A stretch of DNA of 64,000 nucleotides from Megaustenia siamemsis (Eukaryota; Mollusca; Gastropoda; Stylommatophora; Ariophantidae): the NCBI GenBank assembly GCA_032433765.1, contig JAVIAB010000102.1, forward strand, positions 8,305,021 to 8,369,020. The letters run 5' to 3'. A model generated the notes under the pieces. It saw only the letters and a list, made by a program, of their open reading frames with translations, did no database searches and was not told where the DNA came from. Positions 61,802 through 64,000 of this stretch are shown here, one piece after another; the stretch's first letter is position 1, and each line of letters starts with the position of its first letter. The translations under genes and the position numbers were made by a program.

Positions 61802-62194
61802 AGTACTGAACTTCAAACATTCTGTTTGTCATTTACACTCACATCATCTTTTTTCGCGTCTCACAGAAGTAAATCTAATTTATCATTTACAATTCAAATT
61901 ACGTTTTTTAATCATACACAAACCTCTAATTCATTTCACATTTAGAGTATTTTTGTACCTCATTCATTGACGCAAATTAGATATTCATAAATATTCCTAT
62001 TCGGCTTCTGGCTTTGATATACATGTTTAATTTGTATAGTTTGCTGTACTTGATGAAGATGGCTTTTGCCAACAGGTTGTAGTTTGTCCTGCCTTCTATT
62101 AGTTTAGCTGTTCCATTTGATCATATGCTTATTTTATATGTTCTTTCCAGCTATACTCGCGGCCCTACATAGTATTTACTATTGGGTATATTTG
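61802..62194. other. Unassigned AT-rich sequence
   Basis: No repeat or gene recognised. GATGAAGATGGCTTTTGCCA near 62055 hints at a decayed hammerhead-like stem but lacks the GAAAC box. Confidence 0.35.
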
Positions 62195-62312
62195 GTATAG
62201 TCAGCCTATGACAACCTGCACCATCAAAGCAAGAAACAGACCGGAATGGCTTTCCATGGTACCCAAACTTCGATGCAGAGACGGCTCTCGATGATGATGA
62301 TGATGATGATGA
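62195..62312 (+). mobile_element. LINE-C 3' end
   Basis: GCCTATGACAACCTGCACCA to GCAGAGACGGCTCTCGATGA with a (GAT)n tail; about 118 bp, strongly 5'-truncated. Confidence 0.88.
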
Positions 62313-62867
62313 TATTTGAAATCTGTGCTTTTTTTTTCTCACTGACGGTATTTCGAATTCTATACACAGCAAATGGAGTTTTTTCTCTCATTTCTTTACG
62401 AGCAAATATTCCCAAATATGAACTTCTCTCATTTTCTTCTCTGATCAAATTCTGTTCTATCCATATAGGATTACTTTCATCATGATCGTTTCTCTGTTTT
62501 TACTCTTTTCCCTTGTTAAATTCAAAGTTTTCCCGTTGTTTCCGCTAATAAAAGAAATTCTATTCTGTTTTCATCCTTTTATGAAATTCGTTTTCAAAAA
62601 CACTGAAAAAAATATATTTTCATGTGCTCTAAGTAAATTCCATTTTCTCATCGACAAAGGGACATCTGATGTCCCCCAGCTCGTAAACACTGTTTTCCCG
62701 TTAATGACAGGTGAGCAGCGGGGTAGTTGAAACAGTCAGAAATCTTGATTCCTGAAAAATATAATGAAAACTATTAATGATCATATTTACTGGAAAGATT
62801 AATGTAAAATATTCACTTTTAAAGAGCGTAAAAAAGTTACAACAAAATGTTAAGAGAAGTATAACAT
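62313..62867. other. Unassigned AT-rich sequence
   Basis: T-rich on the plus strand. The 82-codon frame at 62482-62730 is Phe/Leu-rich and not convincing. Confidence 0.4.
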
Positions 62868-63010
62868 ATTAGAAGGAGTGTAATACACAAGAGGGAGTGT
62901 AATACACAACAGGGAGTGTAACACACAAGAGGGAGTGTAATACACAAGGGAGAGAGTAATACGCAAGAGGGAGTGTGATACACAAGAGGGAGTGTAATAC
63001 ACAAGGGGTA
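62868..63010. repeat. About 20-bp minisatellite, about 7 copies
   Basis: The unit is AGGGAGTGTAATACACAAG with small changes. Confidence 0.93.
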
Positions 63011-63069
63011 TCGGTGCACCTATGGGTTCGTCCGGTGTGCAAATGACGATGATCCTAACAACAAACAAG

Positions 63070-63510
63070 CGACACACACTCATCATCATCATCAACATCA
63101 AGTACCGGGCCTGCTGGCGTAGGTGATCATGTGTCTCCACAACTTTCGATCTCGACAGTTATTTATCATTTCTGTTGTTGACCTTGTTCCAAGCCATTCT
63201 CTTAAGCTGTCTGGTATCTTTTCTCTTTGCTTCCCTCTATCTCTTCATCCCTCAATTTCCCCAGTTGTTACAATATATTCCAGCTGTTCTCTTCTCGTTA
63301 CATGGCCCAAAAAATGATGATTGTTTCTTCCTAATATTGTAAATTAGCTCTCTGTTTGCTTTCGCCTCTTTCAGAACGTTTTCATTACTCTTCTTAGCTG
63401 TCCATGGTATTCTCAACATTCTTCTGTAAAACCACATTTCTACAGCCTCCAGTGATCTTCTTGTCTGTTGTCCTATTGTCCATGACATCATCAGCATACT
63501 TGAGGTTATT
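63070..63510 (-). mobile_element. LINE-B 3' part
   Basis: (ATC)n tail at 63079-63100, terminus CCGGGCCTGCTGGCGTAGGT, then reverse frame EAVEMWFYRRMLRIPWTAKK. It ends near 63510. Confidence 0.88.
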
Positions 63511-64000
63511 TATATTATGACCTCCACACACGCACTAGATACATTATAAAACGCACACGCACACACACACGTACACAGACAGGTACAAATATTAACATAT
63601 CCAACTTTCCAACAAACAACACTCACTCGCAAATCCATCATCACCGAGGACTCGAAGAGTCATTTCACCCCCGCACTCGTGGTTAAATCATTACCGTAGA
63701 ACTAAATAAAAGAGAACAATGTAAAAACTACGCTAATGAGATAAACGGTAACAGAGAACCGAAATAACCTGAATAGAAGCACGGCAATGGATTTTATCTA
63801 GAAAGTTAAATTACTACAGACGCATGCACGAATTAGTGTATGCTTATTTTGAAAGGAGTTAAATTGGCGTTAAATTACGTTCAAAATGTTGACGTCGATT
63901 CTATTCCTGGAATGGGAAATGGTTTATTTTCATCTCCCTTTTCATCGCTATCATCATCATCTTGCTGCTTCGCCGTGTTGGGACTTTGATCACGTGACAG
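63511..64000. other. Unassigned sequence to the window edge
   Basis: A (CA)n run at 63550-63575, otherwise no repeat or gene recognised. Confidence 0.4.

Overview
The window looks like a repeat-dominated stretch of an invertebrate animal nuclear genome. The evidence is APE-type non-LTR retrotransposons in many truncated copies, tRNA-derived SINEs with target-site duplications, many minisatellites and microsatellites, and no bacterial-style gene clusters. I cannot name the species; a marine invertebrate is only a guess. Host coding content is almost absent. The one convincing host-type ORF is a single-pass membrane protein at 59147-60043 on the minus strand.

The most gene-rich feature is a complete Polinton/Maverick (adintovirus-like) element at 23826-32582. 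It is 8757 bp long, has two 470-bp terminal inverted repeats starting AGTAG, and is flanked by a 6-bp target duplication (AATGTG / AATGGG). It landed inside a SINE copy, whose two halves lie on either side. Nine compact minus-strand genes encode, in transcription order: packaging ATPase, a small basic protein (C-terminus frame-broken), a proline-rich protein, a chromodomain integrase, a small membrane protein, a penton-like minor capsid protein (C-terminus frame-broken), a pVI/pX-like core protein, a double-jelly-roll major capsid candidate, and an adenain-type protease whose last codons lie inside the TIR. One plus-strand gene encodes a PC4/p15-like protein with a YTPP repeat tail. The protein-primed DNA polymerase B usual in Polintons is missing, and a 161-bp tandem array fills the space before the right TIR.

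The rest is a mosaic. I use working names for the repeat families. LINE-A is a 3.1-kb EN+RT element; a full-length copy lies at 17546-20630 inside a LINE-C copy, with a perfect 10-bp target duplication, and a sister copy lies at 33920-35445. LINE-B, C, D, E, H, J and K are seen as 3' fragments with GAT- or AAG-type tails. SINE-1 is a tRNA-headed element of about 255 bp. Rep-F and Rep-G are unclassified interspersed repeats. Short hammerhead-ribozyme-like, Penelope-type motifs occur at four places.

A recurring theme is that tandem arrays grow out of interspersed elements, often at their 3' ends. LINE-A gives a 38-bp array at three loci, LINE-E a 61-bp array at two loci, LINE-J a 135-bp array, and Rep-F gives 28-, 33- and 72-bp arrays. 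Several large open frames in the window are by-products of such arrays and are not genes. Two further arrays (28-bp at 51.4-52.6 kb, 24-bp at 57.5-58.9 kb) share a GACCGACCACA core and look like diverged members of one satellite.
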